Shown piece by piece: positions 52,260-63,881 of a stretch of DNA of 64,000 bases. The position numbers were made by a program, and so were the translations under genes. The DNA comes from Amaranthus tricolor (Eukaryota; Streptophyta; Magnoliopsida; Caryophyllales; Amaranthaceae). The notes below the pieces were generated by a model. That model did not search any database, was not told the origin of the DNA, and saw only the letters and a program-made list of their open reading frames with translations. The stretch's first letter is position 1, and each line of letters opens with the position of its first letter. Location of the stretch: NCBI RefSeq assembly GCF_026212465.1, contig NC_080049.1, positions 567,960 to 631,959 of the forward strand, given 5' to 3'.

Positions 52260-54335
52260 ATGGCTGGAAATCAAGGTAAAGGAAAAGGGTTTTTTAGAGG
52301 GTTATTGAGCGGCAATAGATCTAGGCCAACTTTACTGAGAGGGGGGTTACGGGATCTGCTAGGCGAGCAAGGCAAGAACAGGCGGCCGTACATAGTCAGG
52401 CCCAACGTTCAAGTACCCTAGAGCAAGTGCGTAGTCGCTTGGAGCGCCAGAGTAGCCTACATAGTCATACGGTCGGCTCAGGTGACGATCATACTGATTA
52501 CGACAATTCTGTTAGCCGGGAAGAGTCTGTCGGTCAGGATGAGTCTGTCGGTCATCCTGTTGATTGGACGCTCATAAGAGGGCATGCTGGTAAGTTCAGG
52601 ATTAGAGGGCATGGGTCGGCTGGCACTTCTGATCAGGCAGGAGTAAGCTAGGTTGAGGATGCGGCTCCACGGGGGAGGAGGCGCAACCAGTCCGCGGACA
52701 CGGACTGGTTGATCACATCACCCCAGCCCGGGGGCCCTGTTGATACCACTTTAATACCCAGCTACGGTGGGCATGTAGCAAAGGTAATATTCGAGGGATT
52801 GGAGCGCACCCCTCCGATTTTGGAATGTCGTCCTCGGAAGAAGACGTTGGATTTAATCATCAGACTGCAGGACATGTCTGATGAATTGTACAGGGTGTTA
52901 CCTGCCAGTCCCCTTGGTCATCTGCTGTATATAATGCACCAGCACATCGACAGTGCTCTTATTACAGCATTTGTGGAAAGGTGGCAGCCTGATACCAACA
53001 CCTTCCACATGCCTTGGGGGGAGATGAGTATAATGTTGCATGACGTGCAACGCATCTTAGGAATTGGTATTGACGGTTCACTTCCCGTGGAACCGTCTGA
53101 TCAAGACTGGCAGCTGGGCCTGGCCGGCCTTTTTGGGGAGCCATTGTCGGAGCTGCGTGCGAAGGGGCACTTCACCAGCAGTAGCATTAACGTGGGTGCA
53201 TTGTTGCAGCTATGCCACCGTTCTCAGACTATGGATACTCAAGCTACTGCTCGTGGATAAAACTAGAGTCGGGATGCGTCCTCACCCTGTTCTTGCTGTC
53301 GCCGCTGATCAGGCTGACATTGCCCGGGGTACTTTGACGCTTGCGTACTTGTATCGCCAACTGGGTATGGCGACAAGGACTGGGTGCAAGACTATTGCTG
53401 GTTGTCTGATACTGTTGCAGATATGGATTTACGAGTACTTCCCAGCCTTCCGCCCCAATCTGCGTCAAGCTGACATGCCGAACAAGACTAGGGCAGAGAT
53501 GTGGTCCCCTCAGAAGCCAATCCGTGAGCTGAGCAGATTGAGAGACTGTAGGAGCATACTGGACGCCATGATAGAGACACAGGTGTTGTACATAAACTCA
53601 AACATAATTATGATTATTATATTAATATTATGTTATGTTGATTATGTTTATTTTCTTTGTGGGCAGGTGGAGTGGACTCCGTACATGACTTCTGCTAGGG
53701 CTTTATTGAACGAGCACCCACGTATCGCCTATATCGGTGGTATCACCTGTTTCGATGTCGTGGAGGTTTATTTGCCTGAGAGGACAGTGAGGCAGCTCGG
53801 TTTTGCACAGGATATTCCTCCCCCTCCGCTGAGACCTACCCAAGCTGTGCGACCGGCACAGGGCTCCTACTCAGTGACATTCTCTTCTTCTCCTATGTTT
53901 ACTGAGATGTGGAGTAGGTTCCCCTACTGCGCTCGCGTAGTTGAGCAGGCATTGCGTCGGACATCGGTTCCATCAGAGGCTGGCCCTGATTACGTTGACT
54001 GGTTTAGAGTGTCTTCCCACTGTTTTCTCATCCCTGGTGAAGGACCTGCTGCTGCGTTTGGTGTAGCGGATAACAGAGTCAAATACGTTAGTGTTTCTAA
54101 TTATATATTTCATTTTTATGTTTCATAACCGGAATTGACTTTGTAATTTTTTGACAATTCAATTGTATGATTTTTACAGTTTGCTGCTGAATATAGTGCT
54201 CGACTTGCGCCATTGCTCAGGATGCCAGCTATTGCCCAAATGACGCCTCGGAAAAGAGATGTTGCTGATATGTATTTAGATGATCTTAGAGAGTTGTTTG
54301 CGGAATGGCAACAGTGTAGAGGGCGTAGCCCTTAA
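52260..54335 (+). pseudogene. Plant mobile domain (PMD/MAIN-like) gene carried by the MULE
   Basis: A 5' UTR exon ends near 50724 (donor GAG-GTAATT). After a ~1.5-kb intron the coding exon opens at ATG 52260 (acceptor TTGTAG). The reading frame shifts at a G run near 52338-52345, meets TAG at 52649-52651 and shifts again near 53230-53260. The PMD core is clear: FHMPWGEMSIMLHDVQRILGIGIDG, then LAYLYRQLG and LLQIWIYEYFP. Introns at 53590-53666 (GTGTTG...GGGCAG) and 54087-54179 (GTTAGT...TTACAG) separate the C-terminal exons, which end at TAA 54333-54335. By family knowledge, PMD proteins are nuclear; MAIN and MAIL1 help silence transposons. This copy looks inactive. Confidence 0.88.
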
Positions 54336-54643
54336 TAGACATTTGTGGATTTTGTAATGAATGAACAATTTTTTTTATAATCTGTATAGATGAACAACTT
54401 TTTGTGTTACGTGTTGCGTTTGAATCACTTACTAATTTATTAACTAAATTAATCATGCAATGAATACTATAAATATAATTATTACAATGAATAGAATTAT
54501 AAAAATGATAACACTATATATAAACAGTACAATAAACACTATGGATTATCTAAATTGACCGCGTCTTCGACGCTGTTATTAGTCCCTTGTCGTTGAATGC
54601 CGCACATTATATTCCAAAGTGATATCCTGTTACGATACTGTCT

Positions 54644-56386
54644 TTATAAATCTGCACATTCATTGCTTGCTGCTGCTCTCCAATTTTGTTGGACTGGCGG
54701 CAGTAGCGATGAATCATCGTTCATTAAAAGCTGAACATAATGATTCTCGTTTACCCAAAGAACATGTATAAGTTTATTTACGCCATGCGTTCCCCCTGTT
54801 CTTCTTAAAGGAAGCATTAAGCAATTGTACATTGGATGACCATCCGCAGAGCCATAATACGCAATTGCTATGTTTGGAAACGTTGCTGCGGAATACAATG
54901 CTGTCGCCTCCATCCAGTGACTGAACGGAGCAGGTCCTTTGTTGTGGGCACCAATTCTGTATATAGCTTCCTCCACTGATTGATGTGATAGATAGACGCG
55001 TGCATATTGTTCTCTGTGCGTTTCAATTTCTAAAGTCATTGCACGTCGGAGCAGAGGTCATGCTTCCTCGCCCCCTAACTCTGTAACGGCAATGGCTCTA
55101 AATCCACAATTACCGTCACCTATGACATCAATCCAGTCAAACAGATATGGCGGAAGAATAAACGGAATGTTTTCTGGCCTCGGAAAAAGTTAAAAATCAC
55201 GTCCTGCTGGACCATCTGAAAAAATAACAATATTTTAACATCACTCAATTGATCTAAAACATATAAGATTATATGAAAAGGAATAAGCGTACCAGATAAG
55301 TTGAAACTGAAGTTAATTCCAACTGATTACTGATGCGACCGGCTGCTAGATCTACCTCTGGATCTCCTGCGTGATGAAGATCTTGATCCACGACCCCTTG
55401 AGGACGATGTATTGTACTCAAACGCACTTTTGTTTCTCCTCAAGGTTCTGCTTGTCATTGGTCTTCCTTTCCTCGGTGGACTTGCTTGTGGCTCAGGTAT
55501 ATCGTTACTATCGGGGTGTAGCTCTTGTTCAAGTACTTCAGACACACGTCGTACAACTGAGGGGTCGGATTTTAAAACTTCATCCACCAACGATTGAAAG
55601 TACTCTTTATCATCGGCGTTTGCGTGCCGTACTTCTTCATTTGCCTCTTCTTCTGGATCTAAGTACTTTAACGTTTTCCAGAGCTGAAGTATATCGTCCA
55701 AGTACAAAGCACCATTAGACCTTATTGACAAGTAACAGTAACACGCGCATGGTAATCCGTGGGTTTTTTGAAGGACACAACCGCATCTTTCTATAAGACA
55801 ACTGCCCAGGTTTAACATTCGTTTGTGCTCCATCATCAACTGTTCCAAGGCAAATATAGAAACATGACGATACAACGGTCTAAGAAAATTCAGTCGGGAC
55901 GTCCTTGAAATGGAATTCTTAGATTCCTCAAGAGCTTGTCTTATTCTCGCTTGTTGATTCGTTGTTTGTGCGTGTGCCCTTTTAAAGAGCGTATCGAATG
56001 AGCTATTACCACTACCCAAGTAGTACTTGAAGGAAGAGTGTTGGCTTTCAACTCTACTGGTAGTACTGTTACCCAAGTGAAAACAATCATTCGTCCAGGC
56101 ACGCACAAATTTCTGTTTGTGAGGAATCCATGTACCAGCCAAATATCGCACGACCTTCCGGTTCCTAGTCGACCAAGTGGACACAATCCCTTCCCATCTG
56201 TTTTCAAATTCGGCGATCGTCAGACTATTAACCAAGGGGTTCCATTTTGTTTGCCTGAATATCTGCCCCTGTTGATTTTTCTTGCCGCCACACAATTTAT
56301 CGACCATGTTCTCCACGTCATTGCCTATATGCCACACGCATAATAAATGTCGTACATCTGCATCAAAAACATATTTAAAATTAATT

Positions 56387-56484
<98 letters not shown>

Positions 56485-57475
56485 TCGATAATAATTAATA
56501 ATAAAAACATGTTCACCTGGAAACACAACACTAATAGCTGCAGCCAAACCCTCATCCCGATCTGTTACGATTACGTCGGGTGCCTGGACTCTGCCGTAAA
56601 TATCCCTCAATCGCTCCAACACTCAAGAATAAGACACAGCCGCCTCATCTCGCATCAAACAAAACGCGACCAAGAAGTTATGATTCGTTGGCATCATTCC
56701 AATGATTTCGCAAAGGGGCCACTTTTGCTTATTCGTTTTGTACGTTGTGTTTATCAACACAACATGGGGCCACAAACGTAGCATCTGGATAGATGTCGGA
56801 TTCGCAATCAATAATCTAGTCAACTGACCTTCACTATCCAAGTCTGTCCAAACTACATAATTATGCTCCGTGGCCATATATAGACAGTGTTGAAGAGGAG
56901 TCCTGCCAGCCATTTCTTCTCTCCTTATTGATTGTCTTACATTGTAAATTTTGATTCATACTAGCATAAAAACGAGGAAAATGTCTTCTAATTGAAGACA
57001 TTATAAACGCTGGTTGCATGCCAGTTGCACTCAGATCTCGTATGTGCTGCTTGATATCGACATTCATCCTATTTACTCTTATTTGACCATCTATGTACAT
57101 GAAGAACGGGTGGTTATGTCTTCCTTTTTCACCAGGAAACACTCTAACCGTCCAAAGTCTTTCCTCTGGGTTACGACTAGTTCCTAAAATCATAAATTTA
57201 CACCCACAACCTCTACTTTTGGAACCAGGTCGGGCTGCATTGTCTAAGTTATGTAAATCACCCCTTCTATTATCGTAGCGGTGACATCTTAAGTACAGAC
57301 TCACTCTAGAACGTTCATCTTTTTTTTTATATGAAGCACGTGTAAATTGAAATCCAATTGTTACCGCTATCTCATTAGCCCAAGCATGTAACTCATCTAC
57401 AGAATCAAATTCTCTATCGGTAACAAATCTATCAGAATAATCTACATTATCCCCAAAATTTTCAAAGTCCTGCAA
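54644..57475 (-). pseudogene. FAR1/MURA-type transposase with SWIM finger and downstream OTU protease domain
   Basis: In order on the minus strand: a FAR1-type DNA-binding domain (RGCGCKF...RHNHPF) and the MULE DDE domain. The first catalytic position reads VLINTTYKTN, where D is usual. The second Asp is in VTDRDEGL and Glu is in SRVESQHSSFK. A SWIM finger follows (CGC...HGLPCAC), then an SR-rich tail. After a stop and a short intron comes an OTU cysteine-protease domain with DGNCGF (complement of about 55112-55129) and NENHYVQL as the His motif. Trp is replaced by TGA near 56622. An intron (56358-56516) holds the (TA)n run. A 5' exon ending at 58663 joins at 57469 over a 1.2-kb intron, but no in-frame ATG was found in it. 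Several lesions make it non-functional. Confidence 0.87.
56391..56482. repeat. (TA)n microsatellite inside a transposase intron
   Basis: 92 bp of TA make up most of the 159-bp intron of the MURA gene. Confidence 0.97.
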
Positions 57476-57654
57476 ATAATAATTATAATAACATTATCAT
57501 AATATATCAAAATAATAACAACTTCAAAAATAATTATAAAAAATAAGAAGAATTAATTTTTCAATAAAATAATTAAAATAAAATAACATTATCATAGCAC
57601 AATAATACATTAAAATAAAATAATATATTACAACATTTATGAAATAAAAATAAC

Positions 57655-58180
57655 TTAAAAAATAATTTAATTAAACAAAAATAAAAATAACTTAAAAAAT
57701 AATTAACTTAAAAAATAATTTAATTAAACAAAAATAAAAATAACTTAATAAATAATTTAATAAAAAAATAATTTAATTTATGAAATAAAAATAACTTAAA
57801 CATTAATTTAATTAAAAAACTATTTAATTTATGAAATAAAACTAACTTAAAAATAAATTTTCTAATTTGAAGTTCACATTAAAATAACTTAAAAAATAAT
57901 ACAACATTTATGAAATAAAAATAACTTAACAAATAATTTACTTAAAAAAAATTAAAAATAACTTAAAAAATAATTTAATTAAACAAATATAAAAATAACT
58001 TAAAAAATAATTAACTTAAAAAATAATTTAATTAAACAAAAATAAAAATAACTTAAAAAATAATTAACTTAAAAAATAATTTAATTAAACAAAAATAAAA
58101 ATAACTTAAAAAATAATTAACTTAAAAAATAATTTAATTAAACAAAAATAAAAATAACTAAAAAAATTATTTAATTAAAA
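57655..58180. repeat. AT-rich tandem repeat in the MURA first intron
   Basis: A unit of about 54 bp built from AATAACTTAAAAAATAATT and TTAATTAAACAAAAATAAAA recurs several times, best preserved at 57990-58160. The left side of the MULE has a comparable low-complexity zone (51300-52060, AAATCAGAATTT-type). Confidence 0.85.
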
Positions 58181-58266
58181 AATAATTTAATTTATTAAAT
58201 AAAATAAAAATAACTTAAAAATATATTTTTTAATTCGAAGTTCAAACAAAAAAAAAAAAAAATTCG

Positions 58267-58612
58267 AGTCGCACAAAAAGTGCGACTCCACCTAGGTCCA
58301 GTCGCACTTTTTGTGCGACTCACCCTAGGCACAGTCGCACTTTTTGTGCGATTTGTTATGTTAATTTTTTTATTTTTATATTTTTTTTAATTTTTAATAT
58401 TCAACACTACTACACTAATTATTATAATAACATTATCATAATATAATAATTTCAAATACTTTAATTAACAACAACTTAAACAATAAATTTATTTATTTAT
58501 TTTTTTTTTTTAAATAAATAAAAAGAAAAAAAATTAAAATCTCCAGTCGCACAAAAAGTGCGACTCATCCTAGGTCCAGTCGCACTTTTTGTGCGACTGG
58601 TTTGTGCGACTG
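58267..58612. repeat. Right array of 21-bp palindromes (33-bp period)
   Basis: Copies at 58267-58287, 58300-58320, 58333-58353 (last bases degenerate), 58545-58565 and 58578-58598, plus a half copy at 58601-58612. Spacers within clusters are exactly 12 bp and carry CCTAGG. This mirrors the left array. Confidence 0.97.
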
Positions 58613-59014
58613 CATCCCAATTTTTTTTTTTCCGGCAAAAATCGAACCGTTTAATTACTTACCGAATCGTTACCATGCTCGTCTTGGTAATGCCATTGAT
58701 GTTCGATGTAGAGATCTAGCTTGTTTAAGTTAACGTAGTGTTTTTAATGAGTTTTTAGAGAGAAAGTACCGTGTTTGAATTCGAATATACTACAATAACG
58801 CATCTGAAAATTCAATATATATAAAGTTCGGATAATAATGTTATTAAGCGATAACAGTGTTATTAAGTGATAATAATAGTGTTGTTAAACATTTTTTGAG
58901 TGAAATGACATTTTTGTAATTTTTTAAATGTCAGGGGCAATATCGTAATTTCATTATAAAGGAGGTGGCGAAAAAATGAAAATGGTGGCGACAAATAATA
59001 ATTCCCTAACTTTA

Positions 59015-59256
59015 TTCTGTATTTTCTTGGCTTGCTTGTGTTCTAAGGCTAGATTCGCTGCTTCCTTTTTTAATTCAGTTTTTATTTATTTATTTTTATT
59101 TTCAGGTTTCTGCCTTTATATACTACTCCGGTAAACAGTATATAATATATTCTGCAGTTTCAGTTATGTCAAAGGACCAACTCAATCAAAAGTTTTAAGT
59201 TTATGGTTGAGAGAATCAATTTAATTAAAAGCTTAAAATTTATGGTTGAGACTCCA
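59015..59256. other. Between the two MULEs, no gene seen
   Basis: A short stretch, T-rich near 59080-59110, ending in the (TA)n run. A pair of related ~25-bp segments (TTATGGTTGAGA) lies at 59200-59250. Confidence 0.5.
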
Positions 59257-59394
<138 letters not shown>

Positions 59395-59961
59395 TAAATT
59401 ATAATAAACTACCTATTATATACCTCTATTTGCAAAAAACTACCTTATATAAAATTTTTGCAAAAAACTACCTTATATAATACTTTTCTTTGCAAAAGAC
59501 TACCTTCTAACGGTTTGAAGCGTTTGACCGTCTTAATTAACGGTTGACTATCACGTGATAGTCACGTGAGCTTATAATTCTTTCCTTCTTCTTCATTTCA
59601 GAATCTTCATTGCAGTTGCTTCCCATTCTTCATTCGAAAAGATCAATGCTCTAACTTCTTGAATTCGCTCCTTTCTTCCTTGCGACATCTTCTTGCTGAA
59701 ACATCTAACCTATAGAGGTATGTAGTACTACTCAATTAAGGTTTTGTTCTTCATTGTTGTATTTTATTTTGTCTTTAAAATTGAACTCGTTTTACAAATC
59801 TGCTTCCTTGGGCTGCGCTTTTCCCATTCAATTTCCTGTTTTTATCTTGTAATTTGTTAATTGATTGTTGTTGTGTGTGAATAATGTATTATGGTTCCTA
59901 AAATTAGATAAATCAATAAGATGAAGAAATTGAAAATCTGAAAAAAGCAAGTACTTCGAAA

Positions 59962-61607
59962 ATGCAGCATTCTGAGTTGGCAACTGAATTGGGCAATGTT
60001 AGGATAGATGAGGTGGAGCTCGAAAGATCTGATGTGGCACATGAGGTTGTGGATGAGTTGGAAAGAGCAAATGTAGATGTTGATGTTGGGCAAATGGGAC
60101 CACCAAACACATATACGGGTTATAAAGAATGTGTAAGTGCTAACCCTAGATCTAAAACAACTAACTCAGCTGCTATTTCTACCCTAAACCTTAAACTAAA
60201 TGAGAGAGGCCACATAGAGCAAGAACTTTCTGATTTTGAGGATAGCAGTAATGATGATTACAGTTGTGGTGATGAGGATGAATATGATAATGATTCTGAT
60301 TTGTTTGCAGAAAATGTAGTTTATGGTCTCGATGATGTGTTTATAGGTGATGATGAAATTAGATTGTTAGTAGATAAGGAGGTTGATGAGGAAAACAATA
60401 GAGACATATACTTTAATGATGATGAATTGGAGTCTGATGATGATGATTTGGGTGCATTAAATGTTGATGAGGAAGGTATAGCCAGCTATCCTACATTCAA
60501 TCCTGAGGTTGATTTTAAGGGTAAGATCAATTTGACTTTAGGCCTTAAGTTTCCTTCTACATATGTCTTTAGAAAAGCATTGAGGTACCATGTTATTGAA
60601 TGTGGTTACAATTATTATTACCTGCATAATGGTAGAAGTAGGATAAGTGTGTATTGCTACAATAGATGCGATTGCGTGAAATCGAAAGCTACAATTGTGA
60701 ACTGTGTTTGTGGGAAGGATAAGAAGTGTTTTTTTAAGGTTCATGCTGTGAAGTTGAAAGATGAGGAGACACTTCAAATAAGGAGTTATTTTCCCGAGCA
60801 CACTTATGGTCACCAACACCAAAATAACAAAGTCACTGCTTTATATTTAGCTGAGAAATACATACAGGATTGGAGGGAAAATCCAAATTGGGAATTAAAG
60901 GCATTTAAGAAACGGGTAAACAGGGAGTTAGGTTGTGAAGTGAAGTACTCTAAGTGTTACATGGCTAAAAGAATTGCTAAGAAAATGATAGTTGGTGATG
61001 CTAGTGAAGAGTATAGCAGGGTGTGGGATTATGCGGAAGCAATAAGGAGGTTTAACCCTGGAAGCACTGCAATCGTGAAATGCATCGGAATAGACACACC
61101 TCCACCCTTGTTCCAAAGGATGTATATATGTTTGTCAGCATGTAAGGAGGGTTTTGTTGCTGGCTGTAGGCCTATTATATGTGTTGATGGGGCACATTTG
61201 AAGGGACCTTTCCCTGGGGTGTTGCTGACTGCTGTAGGTAAGGATGGAAACAATAACATCTTCCCTGTTGCAAGGGCTGTGGTCGAAACAGAAAACGTAG
61301 AAACTTGGACTTGGTTTCTAAATCTTCTCGTAGAAGACCTAAAGTCGGTTAATCCATCAAGTAGTTGTGTAGAAGCAGGATGTGAAGATTTTACCTTCAT
61401 GCGCGATAGGCAAAAGGTATGAACGTAATAACTTGTTAACACATATCTTGTTTCAAATTTAAATATTGTTATAACCCTAATACTAATTTGTGGACAATGT
61501 AGGGTTTGATTGAAGCTTTGAACTCAGTGATTCCTGAAGCTGAAATTAGGTTCTGCTGTAGGCATATTTGGGCTAATTTCAAGATCAAGCTTCCTGGAGA
61601 GTTGTAG
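59962..61607 (+). pseudogene. MURA transposase, C-terminally truncated
   Basis: Exon 59962-61416 encodes an acidic N-terminus, a MuDR-type DNA-binding domain with cysteines (about residues 190-270) and the start of the MULE domain with ICVDGAHLKG (first Asp). The GTATGA donor pairs with ATGTAG, so exon 2 (61503-61607) reads GLIEALNSVIPEAEI...RHIWANFKIKLPGEL and then stops. The second Asp lies in FMRDRQKG across the junction. The Glu and the SWIM finger are missing because the sequence jumps into an unrelated CA-rich repeat. A 5' UTR intron (donor near 59720, GTATGT) precedes the ATG. It cannot catalyse transposition alone. Confidence 0.9.
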
Positions 61608-61617
61608 GCATATTTGG

Positions 61618-61790
61618 GTGCTGCAAACACAGCAAACATACCAAAACCAACATACACAGCAAGCACAACACAACAAACACTTAACCACTGTATGTTGTTG
61701 TTCTAGGCAGAAGGCAAACACAGCAAACACAACATACACAGCAAGCACAACACAGCAAACACAACACACATTACATAAACACAAGTGTAT
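61618..61790. repeat. CA-rich minisatellite at the deletion breakpoint
   Basis: Variants of AACACAGCAAACACAACA are repeated in two blocks split by a non-repeat segment near 61684-61715. It fills the gap where the rest of the transposase should be. Confidence 0.85.
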
Positions 61791-61912
61791 TTACAGTACC
61801 TGCAAAGAAATTAAATGGAAAAAATAAAAGCTTAATTCATTCATTCATTCATCATGATCAAGCTACAATACCCAAATCACTATTACAATTATTCTTAAAT
61901 AGGTCCTAAACT

Positions 61913-62353
61913 TCAATTACTAGCCTTGATTATTACAAGAAACACCAACAAAAAACAAAAGAAAAACCCTAATACAAAGCTTGTAATCTGATTTCCATGC
62001 TTCCTCTCATTCATCCATTTCTTCTTAATCCTTTTAATTTCTGAAATTGCTTGTTCCTTTTCATGTTCCAAGCAACAAACCCTTGATGTCAAAATCTTGA
62101 TTTCGGTTGCCAATTGTCGCTTCTCGTCCACAAGCTTGTTAGTGACTTCTCTTTGCCAAACAGCCATTTCAGGTTCATCAACCCATTTAAACTTTTTGCA
62201 TCCCCTCCAATTTGTATCAGGATCATAAAAAACGCAAGTCTTAAACCTTCTTCCTGGATTTTCCTTGGTCCATGAAACCCTCCTTGCAAAGGGAACTCCA
62301 CACCCACATTTTTCAGGTACCGATTTTTCGGTAGAAGAAGAAGAAGAAGACAT
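61913..62353 (-). CDS. GRF-type zinc-finger protein with coiled coil and C-terminal membrane segment
   Basis: 146 residues. A Ser-rich start is followed by a GRF zinc finger (CGCGVPFARRVSW...RRFKTCVFYD...WRGCKKFKWVDE, residues 16-60), with the CxC...C...C pattern intact. A helical Lys/Glu-rich coiled coil (about 70-115) and one hydrophobic span (FVLGFFFCFLLVFLVII, about 126-142) follow. The ATG lies just inside the right TIR and the frame is clean. By family knowledge, GRF fingers bind single-stranded nucleic acid, and short GRF proteins of this layout are frequent in plant genomes. The role here is unknown. It is convergent with the MURA gene and appears to be element cargo. Confidence 0.8.
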   Translation of the reverse strand: MSSSSSSTEKSVPEKCGCGVPFARRVSWTKENPGRRFKTCVFYDPDTNWRGCKKFKWVDEPEMAVWQREVTNKLVDEKRQLATEIKILTSRVCCLEHEKEQAISEIKRIKKKWMNERKHGNQITSFVLGFFFCFLLVFLVIIKASN

Positions 62354-62718
62354 TACTAATTACCTGGAAAAAATTGGGTTGTTTGAATGATTTAGGGATT
62401 GGAAATCAAGGGATTGATAGGGAGAAGGGAGAAAGACAAATTACAGCAACATTTTAGGGTTCTTCGAATGAAAGAAGGAGGAGCAACTGCAATGAAGATT
62501 CTGAAATGAAGAACAAATAAAGCATTATAAGCTCACGTGACTATCACGTGATAGTCAACCGTTAATTTAGACGGTCAAATACAAAAAACCGTTAGAAGGT
62601 AGTCTTTTGCAAATAAATGTATTATATAAGATAGTTTTTTGCAAAAAAATTTAGATAGAGTAGTTTTTTGCAAATAGAGGTATATAATAGGTAGTTTATT
62701 ATAATTTACTCATATATA

Positions 62719-63881
62719 CGACTGATTTTAATGGGGCTTATACAACGTTAACATCAATTTTTTGGTTTACATCATCTAATTATTATGATTATATTTATGG
62801 ATTTCGATTTTCATCAGAGTTAGACAAAGAATTTTTGGATTATGAGAGGGGAGTGCGTATTTCAGGAGTAAATGTTGAGGAAAATGAGACAATTTTACTT
62901 CCGACTTCGATAGAGTTGCTGCAAATCATGATAATTGAGATAAAGGGAAAAGGAGCATTAACAGATGTTTTACCCTCCCTAGTTGGGGCTTTAGACTTGC
63001 AGAGTATTTACATTGAAGAATGTAGAGGGTTGGAATACATATCAAAAGGGACACAACAATTAAACCTTGAAAGTTTATATCTGAAGGAGTTGCCTGACTT
63101 GATTAGGATAGTAGAATTCAAAAGTTGTTCCTTTTCCCTACTTAATGCAATAGAAATCTACGATTGTCCGAGGCTACAGGTGGTGTTTCCATTAATCAAT
63201 TCCAAGCAGTTGAAACTCCCAAGCTTGAAATCATTACATGTAAGAGATTGTGAGGCGTTGGAGCAGATATTTGAAACAAACAACGACACTATTCCCAATC
63301 TTGTTCTTTCTCTTCCTAAATTACAGGTCCTATCATTGTGTAATCTTCCGAAATTGCACTGTATATACCAGGGGCTACTGGTATTTTGTGCTAATATTTC
63401 TGGTTTTGAAATTAATGAATGTCCGAAGCTCAAGGTGTTGAACGAATCAAAACATCGTCTAATGTTCTCTGCATCACCATCAATGCTAGCTTCCATTACC
63501 GAAGATGCAAGATTTTGGGAGATCGTCCGACAGCATGAAACCCTAAATGTTTCTCTCATTTCTGATCGAATCAATCAGATTATCAAACGCGATACCTTGC
63601 TTGGTGATGTAGATAATAAAGACGATGAAACAAAAAAGATTGTCTTTGATTTAACAAGTCAAATCCAATCACAGCTTCCACATTCACCTCTAATTTCGAT
63701 TTCTGATGAAGCAGAGAAGAACAACAGACTAAAATGGGGTAAAACCTTATCCCTTATGACGATAAGAGAAAAAAACAACTACATGGGGTGGGAAGCGTCT
63801 TTATCTCTTCCATTACACAATGAGACAAACACAAGCAACAAAGGCAAATGGGGAACATCCTTATCCCTATCCCTTTGTTAA
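62719..63881 (+). pseudogene. NLR3: 3' fragment of a third CNL
   Basis: The sequence begins within the LRR region, at the counterpart of NLR2 33140 (GACTGATTTTAATGGGG). It is frame-shifted until about 62830, then reads open as 348 residues of LRRs related to NLR2. The start codon assigned to that frame (62835) is TTG, so no native start is present. The C-terminus is about 80 residues longer than NLR2 and holds three W-x(n)-LSL blocks: LKWGKTLSL, GWEASLSLPL and KWGTSLSLSL. The NB-ARC half is not in the window; the left side is a MULE and a (TA)n run. It could be the last exon of a gene whose 5' part was lost. Confidence 0.88.

Larger units (their letters stand above)
50491..59006. mobile_element. 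8.5-kb Mutator-like element with PMD gene, MURA-OTU gene and palindrome arrays
   Basis: The terminal repeats (about 100 bp; 50491-50590 and 58905-59006) share TTATTTGTCGCCA, TCGCCACC and TGCCCCTG-type motifs in inverted order. TAACTTTA is present on both sides (50483-50490 and 59007-59014) as an 8-9 bp target duplication. Two genes point towards each other: a plant-mobile-domain gene (+) and a FAR1/MULE/SWIM transposase followed by an OTU domain (-). Subterminal palindrome arrays occupy 50775-51296 and 58267-58612. Both genes have stops, so this copy is probably no longer autonomous. Confidence 0.92.
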
